A stretch of 64,000 nucleotides of DNA, taken from assembly GCF_905397435.1 (NCBI RefSeq), contig NZ_CAJPVI010000027.1:58313-122312 (forward strand). The letters run 5' to 3'. Source of the DNA: Cupriavidus numazuensis. Lineage in GTDB: Bacteria > Pseudomonadota > Gammaproteobacteria > Burkholderiales > Burkholderiaceae. Each line of letters begins with the position of its first letter. Within the stretch, counting starts at the first letter, position 1. Below the pieces are notes generated by a model, which was not told the origin of the DNA, searched no databases, and was given only the letters and a program-made list of their open reading frames with translations. The position numbers and the translations under genes were made by a program. Of this stretch, positions 39,350-48,038 are shown piece by piece.

Positions 39350-40078
39350 ATGCGAACATTCAATTCAATCGTAAAGGACTGTGGCAGCATTTTGGCCTCC
39401 TTGGTTACGATTTTGGTACTTTGCCCAGCAACCTCGATTGCAACGACGCGTGACGAGCAGCTTTTCCGGACATTCACCGCGTGTGATCGATCATTCTTCG
39501 AAGCCCTTGCGGCAGAAGGCAGTCACTGGTCGGCGGTGATGGACTTGACCACAGGCGGCGGCATTGCGTATCCGAAAGTGGAAGATCGTCGTGAAGAGCG
39601 AACCAGATGGCAGCCTCTTCGCCGACCCCTTAACGTGAACGGCGTGACACTGATTGCCTATTACGACGCGAAAGACCTATCTCCGACGGCTACTGGCACT
39701 CTGGGCAAGCGGCTATTCTGGGGTTTTCTTGCAGAAGGGGAACCTGCCGAAGTTGTTGAGAAGCTTCGGCCCCACATCAGCGATGGAGAGCGAGTCGCGC
39801 CGGCAAAGGATGTGGATTGGCCAGCTTGGATCCGGGGTGAGTGGAAGTACGCGAACGAACCTCTGGGCCATTGGAAGAGGGAAGAGGTTTCGTTAGGCAA
39901 GGATACTGCGCCAGGACAAGTCGAGCGCGTCTTAATCATCGAGGGTACTGAATCTGGACCCGGTAGGAAACCAGTGACAGGGACAGTCGTTGAGTGTTCC
40001 TTGCAGGGGGACATGTTGCCGACTTTGCTACACCTCAATCGTCCTGATTTAGACGATGCATCCATTGAGAACTGGTGA
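39350..40078 (+). CDS. Unrecognised secreted protein
   Basis: 242 aa with a cleavable signal (SILASLVTILVLCPATSIA). The mature part is mixed alpha/beta, with ACDRSFFEALAAEGSHWSAV, WPAWIRGEWKYANEP and a late ECSLQGDMLPTLLHL. ATG at 39350 preferred over a GTG at 39338. About 130 bp downstream of the previous lipoprotein gene. Family and role unknown. Confidence 0.5.
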   Translation: MRTFNSIVKDCGSILASLVTILVLCPATSIATTRDEQLFRTFTACDRSFFEALAAEGSHWSAVMDLTTGGGIAYPKVEDRREERTRWQPLRRPLNVNGVTLIAYYDAKDLSPTATGTLGKRLFWGFLAEGEPAEVVEKLRPHISDGERVAPAKDVDWPAWIRGEWKYANEPLGHWKREEVSLGKDTAPGQVERVLIIEGTESGPGRKPVTGTVVECSLQGDMLPTLLHLNRPDLDDASIENW

Positions 40079-40723
40079 GCTTTGACGGCGTGTGCTGCTG
40101 CACAAGGAGGTTTGTGGGCCGGGGGAGTCAAGTGGTCTTTCCTCCTGCGGATTAGAGTGCTTCTTGGATCTGACAGCAGTGCGCGCTGGATGACAGAAAG
40201 CCGGCGCACATGGGCGCACCATGCCGCCGATTTGCTGAGTTGGCTTGGCGGGCCTGACAACAAGAACTGATGCCTGATGCTACGCGCAGCTGTTCGTCGG
40301 GCCAACGCTCCGCAGCAAACAGCCGGCGACCCACACCGATTTGGTACCTGCTGTAATCGCAAACCGCTCAGGCGCCCTGCCTAGCAGATTTGATGTGTCG
40401 TCGAACGGCCCGGTCGCCCAGTGCCGTTGAGGAGCTGCGAGAGCCTGTTCAATATTCAAATTCATGGCGATATGAAAGGACGCAAAAATACAAACTGTCG
40501 GCTAATTGGAAGTCGCTCATTGTGCGGGAGTAGGGGGGATTTCTTCAGCTGTGCGCGCTGGCGTCCTATGCGCAGCCACTTTGTAGATTCGACGCGCGGA
40601 GTGCAGCTTTCGCAAGCAACAGCAATGCCGTTTTTCCTGTGAGTGACGATTTCCCCGCCTCAGAGCCATGGCACGGCCTATGCAGAAGCCCCAAAACTTC
40701 CGCAATCACCACGGAGACCGATC
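40079..40723. other. Gene-poor stretch at the right end of the accessory block
   Basis: About 645 bp. Only short frames without recognisable products (for example 40082-40270, plus) and no inverted-repeat ends that would define an insertion sequence. Probably degraded DNA plus the promoter of the DUF6496-type gene. Confidence 0.4.
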
Positions 40724-41260
40724 ATGCCAAAAGCATCCAGCATTGCCCAGGCAAAGGCGGACAAGCGTTCGGGCAAGGCGCCGAGCACCCAGGCCGGCCA
40801 CTTTGTTCGCGACGAGATCGAAGCCGTCCGCCATGGCAAGCATGGCGTGCGCTCGGCCAAGCAAGCCATTGCCATCGGTTTGTCGGAAGCGCGCCGCGCT
40901 GGCGTGGACGTGCCGCCGCCCAAGACGGGGTCCAAGTCAGCAGCGGCAAAGAAGAGTGCCGGCAAGCCCGCCGCCAAGAGTGCCGGCGACAAGGCGCCAA
41001 GGCGGCCTAGTTCGGAAACCACGGCCAAGCGTCGCAGTGCCGCTACCAAGGCCCTGAAGCGAGAGAGCACGGCCGGTGCCTCGCATGAGGCGCTGTCAAC
41101 CCAGGCCAAGAACGCGGCCAGCAAGCGTACTGCGGCAGATCGCTCCGCGGCCGCCGAGAAGGCTGCCAAGACTAAGGGTGCGACGGGCCGATCCGAAGCG
41201 GCCCAAAAGGCTGCGCGCACGCGAGCAGCGAAAAAGCGGACAGAACAGAAGCCCCGTTAG
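40724..41260 (+). CDS. DUF6496-type Lys/Ala-rich protein
   Basis: 178 aa. Residues 1-65 form a compact domain (SIAQAKADKRSGKAPSTQAG, FVRDEIEAVRHGKHGVRSAK QA) typical of DUF6496 proteins of Burkholderiaceae. The rest is low-complexity Lys/Ala/Arg/Thr, like histone-H1-type tails, which suggests binding to nucleic acid. No signal peptide. ATG at 40724 after GGAGACCG. Function is not established. Confidence 0.7.
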   Translation: MPKASSIAQAKADKRSGKAPSTQAGHFVRDEIEAVRHGKHGVRSAKQAIAIGLSEARRAGVDVPPPKTGSKSAAAKKSAGKPAAKSAGDKAPRRPSSETTAKRRSAATKALKRESTAGASHEALSTQAKNAASKRTAADRSAAAEKAAKTKGATGRSEAAQKAARTRAAKKRTEQKPR

Positions 41261-41293
41261 GTCGGGCAACGCGATGATGGCCTGATCCTCCGC

Positions 41294-42826
41294 CTATCCT
41301 GCGACTTCGGCATCGCCGCCAAACCGTACCTTGTCCGACAAGGGCCAAAACTCGCCCACGAGCTTTTCGCGCGGAAACGACGCAATCGCGGCCGTACTCA
41401 AGCCTTCGCTATCGACCGAGATGATGTGTTTGGCGACAGTCCGATAGCCAGCACGGAAGTGGTTGGCCCCCTTGATCGCCACGACCTTGTACGCCGTGAC
41501 GTCCAGCCCATGCAGCACAAACGGCTCGACATCAAAGACCTGCTCCGCACGCGAAGCCACGATGACATCGACACCGTGGATGATCAGCCGACACATCGCG
41601 CCCAGGTCGTAGCGGACGCCTTCGAACATCGAGCCAGGACGATTGACGAAGCGACCGTCCGTGATGCATTTCACATAGGCCTCGGCCTCGATCGGCGCGC
41701 CCTGGAAGCGACCTTGCTTGCCGCCGAGTGAGACTTGGATCGTGGTGCCAACGCCCGCTCGCTGGGCTTGTGCGACCACGGTCGCGTCGTTGATCGATGC
41801 GAAACAGCAGGTGCCGGCGGGCGGATTGGCGTTCAAGAGCGCCCGCAGCAAATGCGTGCCGTCTCCGGGTGTGCCGGCGCCTGGGTTGTCGGCGTACTCG
41901 TTGACAACGACGGGACCTTCGTCTGCCGACAGGGCAAGGGCGATGCCCTGCGCCGGTGACGGAAATGTCGGACGGAACTCGTCACGATGTAACCAGATCC
42001 ATTGCGCGACTTCGTCGGCGCAGCGCTGCGCGAGTGCTGCGTCTCCGGTCGTGGTGCACACGACCACCGGGCAGGGTGCCGCGATATCCGCGTAAGGGAA
42101 GCCGTGGAACCACGAGCAGTCGATCACGCCGCCCTGTGCGGCCAGCTTCCGGCAAACGTCGTTGACTTCCGCCGGGATAAACCCGTCCTGCGTGGTCACG
42201 ATGTACGGCAGCATCGGCAGGCGCCGCGTTGCAGTGACCGGTGTCAGCCTTCCCCGAATCATCTCGAGCAGCAGTTCGACGGCTTCGACGCCCCGGTCAT
42301 GGAAGTCGGTATGCGGATACAGCTTGCACGGCAACGTCAGGTCGCAAGCGTCGCGCATCGCATCCGTCATGTTGCCGTGCAAATCGTAGACTGCGGCAAT
42401 CGGGACATCTGGCCCAACCAGCGCACGAACAGCGAGCGCCAGATCGCCTTCGATGTCCTCGACACCGTCGGCGACACCGGCCCCATGCAAGGCCAGCAGC
42501 ACGCCATCAATGGGCAGCACCGCGCGAATGCCTTCGAGGACGTCCTGCTTCATGGCGGCATACGCGGCGGCTTCGATCGTGCCCGATGGCGTCGCTTGTC
42601 CGACGAAGGTGGGAACGAGCGTGGCGCCGGTCTTGCGCGCGCCTTCGATAAAGCCGCCCACCTGGTGATTCGACTTGTTGAACGCTGCCACGACCCCGTC
42701 GCCCCGATACCGCTCGAACGCGCGCAGTGGCGTCATGCCCGCGAATTCGGCGGCGTACGTGTTGGTCTCGTGGATGAGTCCGGCAACGGCCAGGCGGACG
42801 GGCATTTGGCTTGACGTCACGGGCAT
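41294..42826 (-). CDS. M81 family metallopeptidase (microcystinase C/MlrC-like)
   Basis: 510 aa. The N-terminal MlrC domain (VAGLIHETNTYA, then DGVLLALHGAGVADG and VYDLHGNMTDAM, TDFHDRGVEA) carries His/Asp residues suited to zinc. The C-terminal MlrC domain starts near residue 300 (PVVVNEYADNPGAGTPGDGT). Family members hydrolyse small or modified peptides; the natural substrate here is unknown. Two candidate ATGs (42826 and 42805); GGAGG lies very close to the first. Upstream lies only a short degenerate frame. Confidence 0.88.
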   Translation of the reverse strand: MPVTSSQMPVRLAVAGLIHETNTYAAEFAGMTPLRAFERYRGDGVVAAFNKSNHQVGGFIEGARKTGATLVPTFVGQATPSGTIEAAAYAAMKQDVLEGIRAVLPIDGVLLALHGAGVADGVEDIEGDLALAVRALVGPDVPIAAVYDLHGNMTDAMRDACDLTLPCKLYPHTDFHDRGVEAVELLLEMIRGRLTPVTATRRLPMLPYIVTTQDGFIPAEVNDVCRKLAAQGGVIDCSWFHGFPYADIAAPCPVVVCTTTGDAALAQRCADEVAQWIWLHRDEFRPTFPSPAQGIALALSADEGPVVVNEYADNPGAGTPGDGTHLLRALLNANPPAGTCCFASINDATVVAQAQRAGVGTTIQVSLGGKQGRFQGAPIEAEAYVKCITDGRFVNRPGSMFEGVRYDLGAMCRLIIHGVDVIVASRAEQVFDVEPFVLHGLDVTAYKVVAIKGANHFRAGYRTVAKHIISVDSEGLSTAAIASFPREKLVGEFWPLSDKVRFGGDAEVAG

Positions 42827-42854
42827 GCCTCCAGCAGCTATGTCTTGCGCGCAA

Positions 42855-42953
42855 TCAGCAGGCGATCTTCTTTGGATCGAAGCTTAGGGCGATCAGGGCG
42901 CTGGCGACAAGCGCGACGGCGAGGATGAAGCTGGCCGGCGCGGTGCTGGTCAT
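42855..42953 (-). other. Short frame resembling a duplicated signal peptide
   Basis: 32 codons (MTSTAPASFILAVALVASAL...) in the same frame as, and just downstream of, the repeat-protein gene. Its start resembles that gene's signal peptide (MTTNIAKRFVLAIALVAAAA). It may be a remnant of a duplication; no evidence of expression. Confidence 0.25.
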
Positions 42954-42983
42954 CTGTCGCCAGCTGATGAAGGAAGCACGGCG

Positions 42984-43382
42984 TCACGCCAGCGCGCCGT
43001 CAAGATACGGATCAACGGTGCGCGCCGGAGCATTCGACGGCCACGTCTGATCCCGCCCGGCCAGGGAGCGCGCGCCGTCGAGGTAGGAATCCACGCTTCG
43101 AGCGGGTTCCGCAGAGACACCCGCACGATCCAAACCAGCCAGCGAGCGCGCGCCATCCAGGAACGGATCCACATTACGTGCCCCATCGACAAACGGGCTG
43201 CGCGGTTCCTGCACCGAGCGCGCACCCTCGGTGTACGGGTCACGTGCATCGCTGACGGCGCGGGCACCGTCGGTGAACGGGTCGCGTGCGCCTGCGTACG
43301 ACAGGCTGGCGGCCTGTGCGCCGGCTGCAGCGGCAACGAGGGCGATGGCGAGGACAAAGCGCTTGGCGATGTTGGTGGTCAT
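42984..43382 (-). CDS. Secreted protein with DPFxDGAR repeats
   Basis: 132 aa: a signal peptide (1-25, ending GAQAA) and six copies of a short motif: DPFTDGARAV (34), DPYTEGARSV (48), SPFVDGARNV (62), DPFLDGARSLAG (72), DSYLDGARSLAG (98), DPYLDGALA (124). Spacing is 10, 14 or 26 residues. Similar small DPYTDGAR-type secreted proteins occur in Burkholderiaceae without known function. Acidic-aromatic repeats could bind cations (inference). Single gene with its own upstream region. Confidence 0.7.
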   Translation of the reverse strand: MTTNIAKRFVLAIALVAAAAGAQAASLSYAGARDPFTDGARAVSDARDPYTEGARSVQEPRSPFVDGARNVDPFLDGARSLAGLDRAGVSAEPARSVDSYLDGARSLAGRDQTWPSNAPARTVDPYLDGALA

Positions 43383-43718
43383 GATCGATTTCCTTTAACG
43401 TTTGAACAGGGTATGGGTCCGGTGGAGACTGCATCGTTGCAACTCGCTGCGGGCCTGTGGAACGTATTAAAGAAAGCCGATGTATCGCGCCTGTAGAAAC
43501 TTGCGGCCGGATTTGTCGGTGCGCGTATCGTTGGTGCGGCGTGATACAGAACTGTACAAAGACCCCATCCCGGTACATGTTCGGGATGGGGTCAGTCTCG
43601 TACCGCTGAAGGCTTCGCGTGATGGAAGTATCGAAGGAGCCTCATCGGCCTGGTCAGCCAGTGCCGGTGGCAGCACGCAGACTTGCGATGGCTCTGGGCA
43701 GAAGAACCGCCAGACCAC
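43383..43718. other. Intergenic region with a 12-bp hairpin
   Basis: 336 bp. A perfect stem GACCCCATCCCG/CGGGATGGGGTC (43561-43593, 9-nt loop) followed on the minus strand by TTTG probably ends transcription of the minus-strand lipoprotein operon to its right. No gene evident. Confidence 0.55.
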
Positions 43719-44135
43719 TCAGGGCGCATTCCCTTGCGGCGCTGGCGGCGGGAAGTCAGGCTTGTAGTTGGCAGGCGGCGTCGCTGGCGGCGCACCCAGC
43801 ATCTGGCCGTAGACCGGGACCCGGTGTCCGCTTGCGTACATGCACTGGATGTAGGCAACGTCATACCCGTACTGTGCACCGTATCCCGGATCGCCTGAGC
43901 TACCGGCGCCGACCGCTGGAGTGCCCGCCGCTGCCGTGTTGGAGGCTTGAGGCGAACTGGCGCCGCCCACCTGGCCCAGCGCGAACTGGCGGCAGTTGCG
44001 GTCGTCTCCGAGAAACTGATCAAACGTCTTATTGCTGCCGGGGAGCACCATCACGCTGGGGCCCGACGGCATCGCCGTACAGGCGCCCAGAACGAGCACT
44101 GCCACCATCAGGAGAGGAACGGAGCGCGGCTTCAT
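43719..44135 (-). CDS. Lipoprotein, glycine-zipper-like family
   Basis: 138 aa with signal peptide and lipobox VLGAC (VPLLMVAVLVLGACTAMPSG). The mature part is VMVLPGSNKTFDQFLGDDRN, a Gly/Ala-rich middle, then YGYDVAYIQCMYASGHRVPVYG, a pattern common in small outer-membrane lipoproteins of Burkholderiales. ATG at 44135; the gene follows the Gly/His-rich gene by 13 bp, so they are co-transcribed. Role unknown. Confidence 0.7.
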   Translation of the reverse strand: MKPRSVPLLMVAVLVLGACTAMPSGPSVMVLPGSNKTFDQFLGDDRNCRQFALGQVGGASSPQASNTAAAGTPAVGAGSSGDPGYGAQYGYDVAYIQCMYASGHRVPVYGQMLGAPPATPPANYKPDFPPPAPQGNAP

Positions 44136-44148
44136 CAGAACGTTGGCA

Positions 44149-44592
44149 TTACGGCGACGGCTGGGCGGGCACCGTTTGCCAGCCGCCCGGGCAGTCCTGG
44201 ACGTACGGGTAATAGCCACTGGGCTGATCGCAGCGATACCACCACGCGTTCGCCGACGCGACGTCCGACCCATCGCCTTGCTCGATGTATTGCGTCGGCG
44301 GCGCATAGTAAGCGGGGTAGGAACTGGGGTATGGCCAGCCATCGTATGGATATCCCCACCAGCCGGGCCAGCCGACGCCTACCGCGAATGCTACGTGCCC
44401 ATGGTGAAAGCCGTGATGATGAAAGCCGCCCTGGTGGAAGCCACCGTGACCCTGAAAGCTGCCGCCGCGCATGCCTCCGCCGCCACCACCACGACCGCCC
44501 CCACGACCCGCCGCCAGCGTCGGACCGCTGGCGGCCATCGCCGCTCCCGCCACGAATGCCAGGGCGATCTTGCAAAGCCTGCGCCCGTTCAT
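44149..44592 (-). CDS. Secreted Gly/His-rich protein
   Basis: 147 aa: a signal peptide (to about 28), a Gly/Arg/His-rich stretch (GGSFQGHGGFHQGGFHHHGF) that could bind metal, a Trp/Tyr/Pro-rich middle, and the conserved C-terminus WWYRCDQPSGYYPYVQDCPG that recurs in many betaproteobacterial exported proteins. First gene of a two-gene unit with the lipoprotein. No function known. Confidence 0.7.
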   Translation of the reverse strand: MNGRRLCKIALAFVAGAAMAASGPTLAAGRGGGRGGGGGGMRGGSFQGHGGFHQGGFHHHGFHHGHVAFAVGVGWPGWWGYPYDGWPYPSSYPAYYAPPTQYIEQGDGSDVASANAWWYRCDQPSGYYPYVQDCPGGWQTVPAQPSP

Positions 44593-44795
44593 GATGTGTC
44601 CCCCAGCCTTGCTACTTCACGGCCAGGTCGCTTAGGACCCGCGCCGGACTGTCTCCCCTATTGGTAAACGCCTGACAGGTCGAATTTATTCCAGCAACCA
44701 GTTCCCGATGTCCTGTCCGGCGTTCCCTCAATGTCAGGATAGTGCGCACATGAGGCCGGTGAGGCGATCGCAGGAAAACAAGGAGATGGAGAGCG

Positions 44796-46136
44796 TCACG
44801 CTGCCTTATGCATCGCGCCAGGCACATGGTCGGTCAGTGCGGCAGCGTAAGCCTGGAACCGGCGAAGCTCCTCGGGCGGAACGAGCGAGCCGCCGGTGGC
44901 CCAGATCACATGCGTAGCGTCGCGCATGTCGAGACCGTGATCGCGCACATATGCCTGTCCTTCAGGGGAGTCGCGCAGCCAGCGGGGGCCGCCGATGCCG
45001 GCCGCCGCTGATGGCTCGACTTCCACGCCCATCGACGTCTTGAGCGCGAGCAAATGAACGTAGAGCTGATCGTCGGGGACGGTGAACACGCCAGCGAGTT
45101 GCGAAGCCATCAACGGGCTGACCAGATGCGATGCCTGGCCGACGGCGAGACCATCGGCATCGGTCCGGTTATCCAGGCCGATGTCGTAGACGGATACAGG
45201 ATCATCCGCGCCTGAGGCCAACTGCACCAGTACGCACGGCGAGGCCACGGGCTCGGCAAAGAAGCAGTGCACATGTTCGCCGAACAATGCCTTGAGCCCG
45301 TAGGTGATGCCACCGGGCGCGCCGCCGACCCCGCAGGGGAGATAGACGAAGAGCGGATGCGTGGCATCCACGACGCGGCCGGCTTCGGCCAGCTGGCGCG
45401 CCAGATGACGTGCCGCGGCGGCGTATCCGAAGAAGAGCAGGGCGGAGCGCTCGTCATCGACAAAATGGCAGCGTGGTGCTGCCAATGCCTGTTCGCGACC
45501 CGCTGCCACGGCTTCCGCATAGTCGCCTTGATGTTCCGCGACGCGCACGCCGCGATTGCGCAGGCGGTCCTTCTTCCACGCCTTGGCGTCCGCGGACATA
45601 TGCACCACCGCGTCGAATCCGAGCGCCGCCGCCATCACGCCGATGCTCAGGCCGAGGTTGCCGGTGCTGCCGACCGTCACCGAGTATTGCGAGAACAGCG
45701 CGCGCGCTTCCGCGGTTGCCAGCACGCGGCGGTCACCGTCCGGGTCGAGGATGCCATGTTCGATTGCGATGGATTCCGCCACGGCCAGCACTTCATGAAA
45801 GCCGCCGCGTGCCTTGATGGAGCCGGCAATCGGCAGTTCGTCATCACGCTTGATGAACCACGCGCCCTCGGTGCCAACATTACCGCCGAGCGCGGATTGG
45901 AGATCGGCGGCTGGCATCAGTTGCGATTCCACTTGCCCTTGGCTAGACGCCAGTTCGGGAAACAGCGTCGCCATGAGCGGGGCGCAGCGCGCAAGACGTG
46001 CCTCGGCTGACGCGATCAGGTCCGTCGATGGGGCGGAGGCGGGCAGGGGTTGCCCCAACCTCGGATTCAGCCAAAGCAGCGGCTGTTTAGATTGAAGTCT
46101 GGCTAATAGGTCGGGCGTGAGCGGCAGGGTGACCAT
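44796..46136 (-). CDS. dsdA: D-serine ammonia-lyase (D-serine dehydratase)
   Basis: PLP enzyme converting D-serine to pyruvate and ammonia; it detoxifies and uses D-serine. 446 aa, normal length. The PLP lysine lies in IAGSIKARGGFHEVL, the phosphate loop is GSTGNLGLSIG, and GGAPGGITYGLK also matches. ATG at 46136 with GGAG nine bases upstream; a further in-frame extension to 46223 is unlikely because it crosses the operator region. Divergent from a LysR gene, as E. coli dsdA is from dsdC. Confidence 0.93.
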   Translation of the reverse strand: MVTLPLTPDLLARLQSKQPLLWLNPRLGQPLPASAPSTDLIASAEARLARCAPLMATLFPELASSQGQVESQLMPAADLQSALGGNVGTEGAWFIKRDDELPIAGSIKARGGFHEVLAVAESIAIEHGILDPDGDRRVLATAEARALFSQYSVTVGSTGNLGLSIGVMAAALGFDAVVHMSADAKAWKKDRLRNRGVRVAEHQGDYAEAVAAGREQALAAPRCHFVDDERSALLFFGYAAAARHLARQLAEAGRVVDATHPLFVYLPCGVGGAPGGITYGLKALFGEHVHCFFAEPVASPCVLVQLASGADDPVSVYDIGLDNRTDADGLAVGQASHLVSPLMASQLAGVFTVPDDQLYVHLLALKTSMGVEVEPSAAAGIGGPRWLRDSPEGQAYVRDHGLDMRDATHVIWATGGSLVPPEELRRFQAYAAALTDHVPGAMHKAA

Positions 46137-46210
46137 CAGGTCATTCTCCAGGGAATTCTGTACGAAATGGGATCGTAGACGCCGCCGGCGTGCAAGAATA
46201 GCGATCGTTT

Positions 46211-46226
46211 CTAACGCATGCATTAG
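46211..46226. promoter_or_regulatory. Possible LysR-type operator between dsdA and its regulator
   Basis: CTAACGCATGCATTAG is a near-perfect 16-bp palindrome (one mismatched pair) in the 104-bp divergent region, 15 bp before the regulator's ATG. It resembles the interrupted dyads bound by LysR regulators. Confidence 0.45.
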
Positions 46227-46240
46227 TCAGGCTAATAGCG

Positions 46241-47182
46241 ATGCAGCTCGATTCCTCCATCCTCGGGGCGCTGCGGTGTTTCGAAGCCGCAGGGCGCCTG
46301 CTGAGCTTCACCAAGGCCGCCGAATCGCTGAATCTCACCCAAAGCGCGGTGAGCCAGCAGATTCGCCATCTGGAAGACCGTCTCGGCTACGTCCTTTTCG
46401 TGCGCCAGCCGCGCGGCCTGAAACTGACGCCAAAGGGCGAGGCGCTGTTCGAGACCACGACGCGCGCCTTGCATGACATCCAGCAGACCATCCAGCGACT
46501 CGGCATGCCGAACGCGCCGCTGCAGGTCAATTGCCTGCCGTCGTTCGCGCTGCAATGGCTGATGCCGCGCCTGACCGATTTCCACCGCGAACAGCCGGAC
46601 GTGTCCGTACGCCTGAAAGCCGAGTTCCAGGCCTTGGACAGGCAATCGATGGACACGGAAGATATCGACGTGGCCGTGCGTTACGACCCGGTCCGCTACA
46701 GCCGGTTGCACGCGGATGTCTTGCTGGACGAGTACCTGATTCCGGTGGCCACGCCCGAGTACCTCGCCGAGCATCGCGGGCTAGCCGAGGGGACGTCGCT
46801 CGACGGCGTCGTGTTGCTGCACGATGCATCGCCATGGGTCGGCGCAGCCGAGTTCGTCGAATGGCGCACATGGCTTGAGGCGCTTCACCCGGCGTGGATT
46901 GCGCATCTGGAGGGGCCGCAATTCAACCTGTCGAGCCTGGCCATCAGCGCAGCGCTGAATCACCAGGGCGTAGCGATGGGGCGTACGGCCCTGGTCTATG
47001 ACGAGATCAGGAGCGGGCGCCTGGTGAATGTCTTCGGCCAGTACGTACGCGCGCCGGCGCGCTACATGCTGCTTTCCCGGAATCCGGAAGATCGGCGCGT
47101 GACCATTTTCTCGGCATGGCTCAAGGCAGAGTGCGCGCGGTTTGATGCGATGCGGATGGCGTTGCTTTCGCGGGATCGCTAA
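46241..47182 (+). CDS. LysR-family regulator of D-serine dehydratase (DsdC-like)
   Basis: 313 aa. N-terminal winged HTH (FTKAAESLNLTQSAVSQQIR, about 23-42), then the periplasmic-binding-like effector domain. Length, orientation and the shared 104-bp promoter region with dsdA all fit DsdC, which activates dsdA with D-serine. Closely similar LysR members (GcvA type) share the HTH, so the assignment rests on position. Confidence 0.8.
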   Translation: MQLDSSILGALRCFEAAGRLLSFTKAAESLNLTQSAVSQQIRHLEDRLGYVLFVRQPRGLKLTPKGEALFETTTRALHDIQQTIQRLGMPNAPLQVNCLPSFALQWLMPRLTDFHREQPDVSVRLKAEFQALDRQSMDTEDIDVAVRYDPVRYSRLHADVLLDEYLIPVATPEYLAEHRGLAEGTSLDGVVLLHDASPWVGAAEFVEWRTWLEALHPAWIAHLEGPQFNLSSLAISAALNHQGVAMGRTALVYDEIRSGRLVNVFGQYVRAPARYMLLSRNPEDRRVTIFSAWLKAECARFDAMRMALLSRDR

Positions 47183-47214
47183 GTGCGCGACGGCCGGATC
47201 GGCGTGGCTCGCCG

Positions 47215-47724
47215 CTATTCAATCGTCTGACTGTGCTGCTGCGCGGCGTCGGTTGGCCACTCCGCGTGCGCCGCAAGCCGACCGGCAGCCGCCTCGAACC
47301 CTTTCGCCTGGAACGCGTACGCGTCGACCAGCCGCGCGTTCGCTCGCTCGACCCGATAGGTCACGCTCATGGACAGCAGCGTGGTAACAACGAAGGCTAG
47401 GCCGACAGCCGTCGACACCGGCAGCGAAAGCTGCAGCTTCAGCACCTGTTCGGCGGCGAACGCAGCGGCGGCCAACACCAGGACGACCCAAGCCGCCATC
47501 GCGATTACCCGGGCGGAGCATGCGAGTGCGGGGCGTGGGGCCGTTGCCGGCGCATGACATGCAAGGGGCTCAACCTGTCCGGATTGTTGCTTGATGCGCT
47601 CGATCCGTTCGCGCGCAGCATCGATACGCTGGTCGGCATCCTGCAGCCGCGTGCGCGAGCTGGTGCGGATATCGGCGCTGAAGCGCAGGAAGCTGGCAAG
47701 CTGAAAGCGGGAACGCGTAGACAT
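47215..47724 (-). CDS. Unrecognised membrane protein with coiled N-terminus
   Basis: 169 aa. A helical charged N-terminus (LQDADQRIDAARERIERIKQ) is followed by two hydrophobic segments (ARVIAMAAWVVLVLAAAAFA and VSTAVGLAFVVTTLLSMSVT) and another helix. No family recognised. Convergent with the LysR gene, 32 bp apart. ATG at 47724. Confidence 0.55.
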   Translation of the reverse strand: MSTRSRFQLASFLRFSADIRTSSRTRLQDADQRIDAARERIERIKQQSGQVEPLACHAPATAPRPALACSARVIAMAAWVVLVLAAAAFAAEQVLKLQLSLPVSTAVGLAFVVTTLLSMSVTYRVERANARLVDAYAFQAKGFEAAAGRLAAHAEWPTDAAQQHSQTIE

Positions 47725-48038
47725 GAGGGTAGAGGCCTGTCAGGAGGGCGCGAGCGCGCGGCGGCTGCAGGCCCGCTTACGACTTCATTCCTAACGACGA
47801 AGGGGCGCGGAGTTGCATAGCTCTTTGGTGGGGTGCCTGGGACGAGGGAGACTGGAACCGAGAGGGGCGCAGCGGCAATCGCTGTGACACCCAACATCTC
47901 GGCACGCTTCCCGGGGTCTCAAACGCGCAGCGAAACCTCCAGCCGTCTGTGCGCGACCGCACAGATACCGATTGCCGTGTCCTGCAACGTCCTAGCTGGC
48001 GCAGACTTGCTTTGTACAGAGCGTTGGAGCACCTCAAA
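47725..48038. other. Divergent intergenic region
   Basis: 314 bp between the membrane-protein gene and the OmpA-domain gene. No gene, hairpin terminator or clear promoter was evident. Confidence 0.4.

Noticed and set aside
40082..40270. 62-codon frame downstream of the secreted protein gene; considered as a transposase remnant
   Set aside because: No motif of any transposase family and no terminal inverted repeats could be found.
27423..40723. Integrative element with integrase and attachment sites
   Set aside because: The region is accessory in content, but no integrase, tRNA edge or flanking direct repeat was found, so no defined element is claimed.
42950..43357. 135-codon alternative frame within the DPFxDGAR repeat gene
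   Set aside because: The other frame has a signal peptide and conserved repeats; this one is an overlapping shadow.
43480..43767. 95-codon plus-strand frame
   Set aside because: It runs through a terminator-like hairpin and into the antisense of the lipoprotein gene; composition not protein-like.
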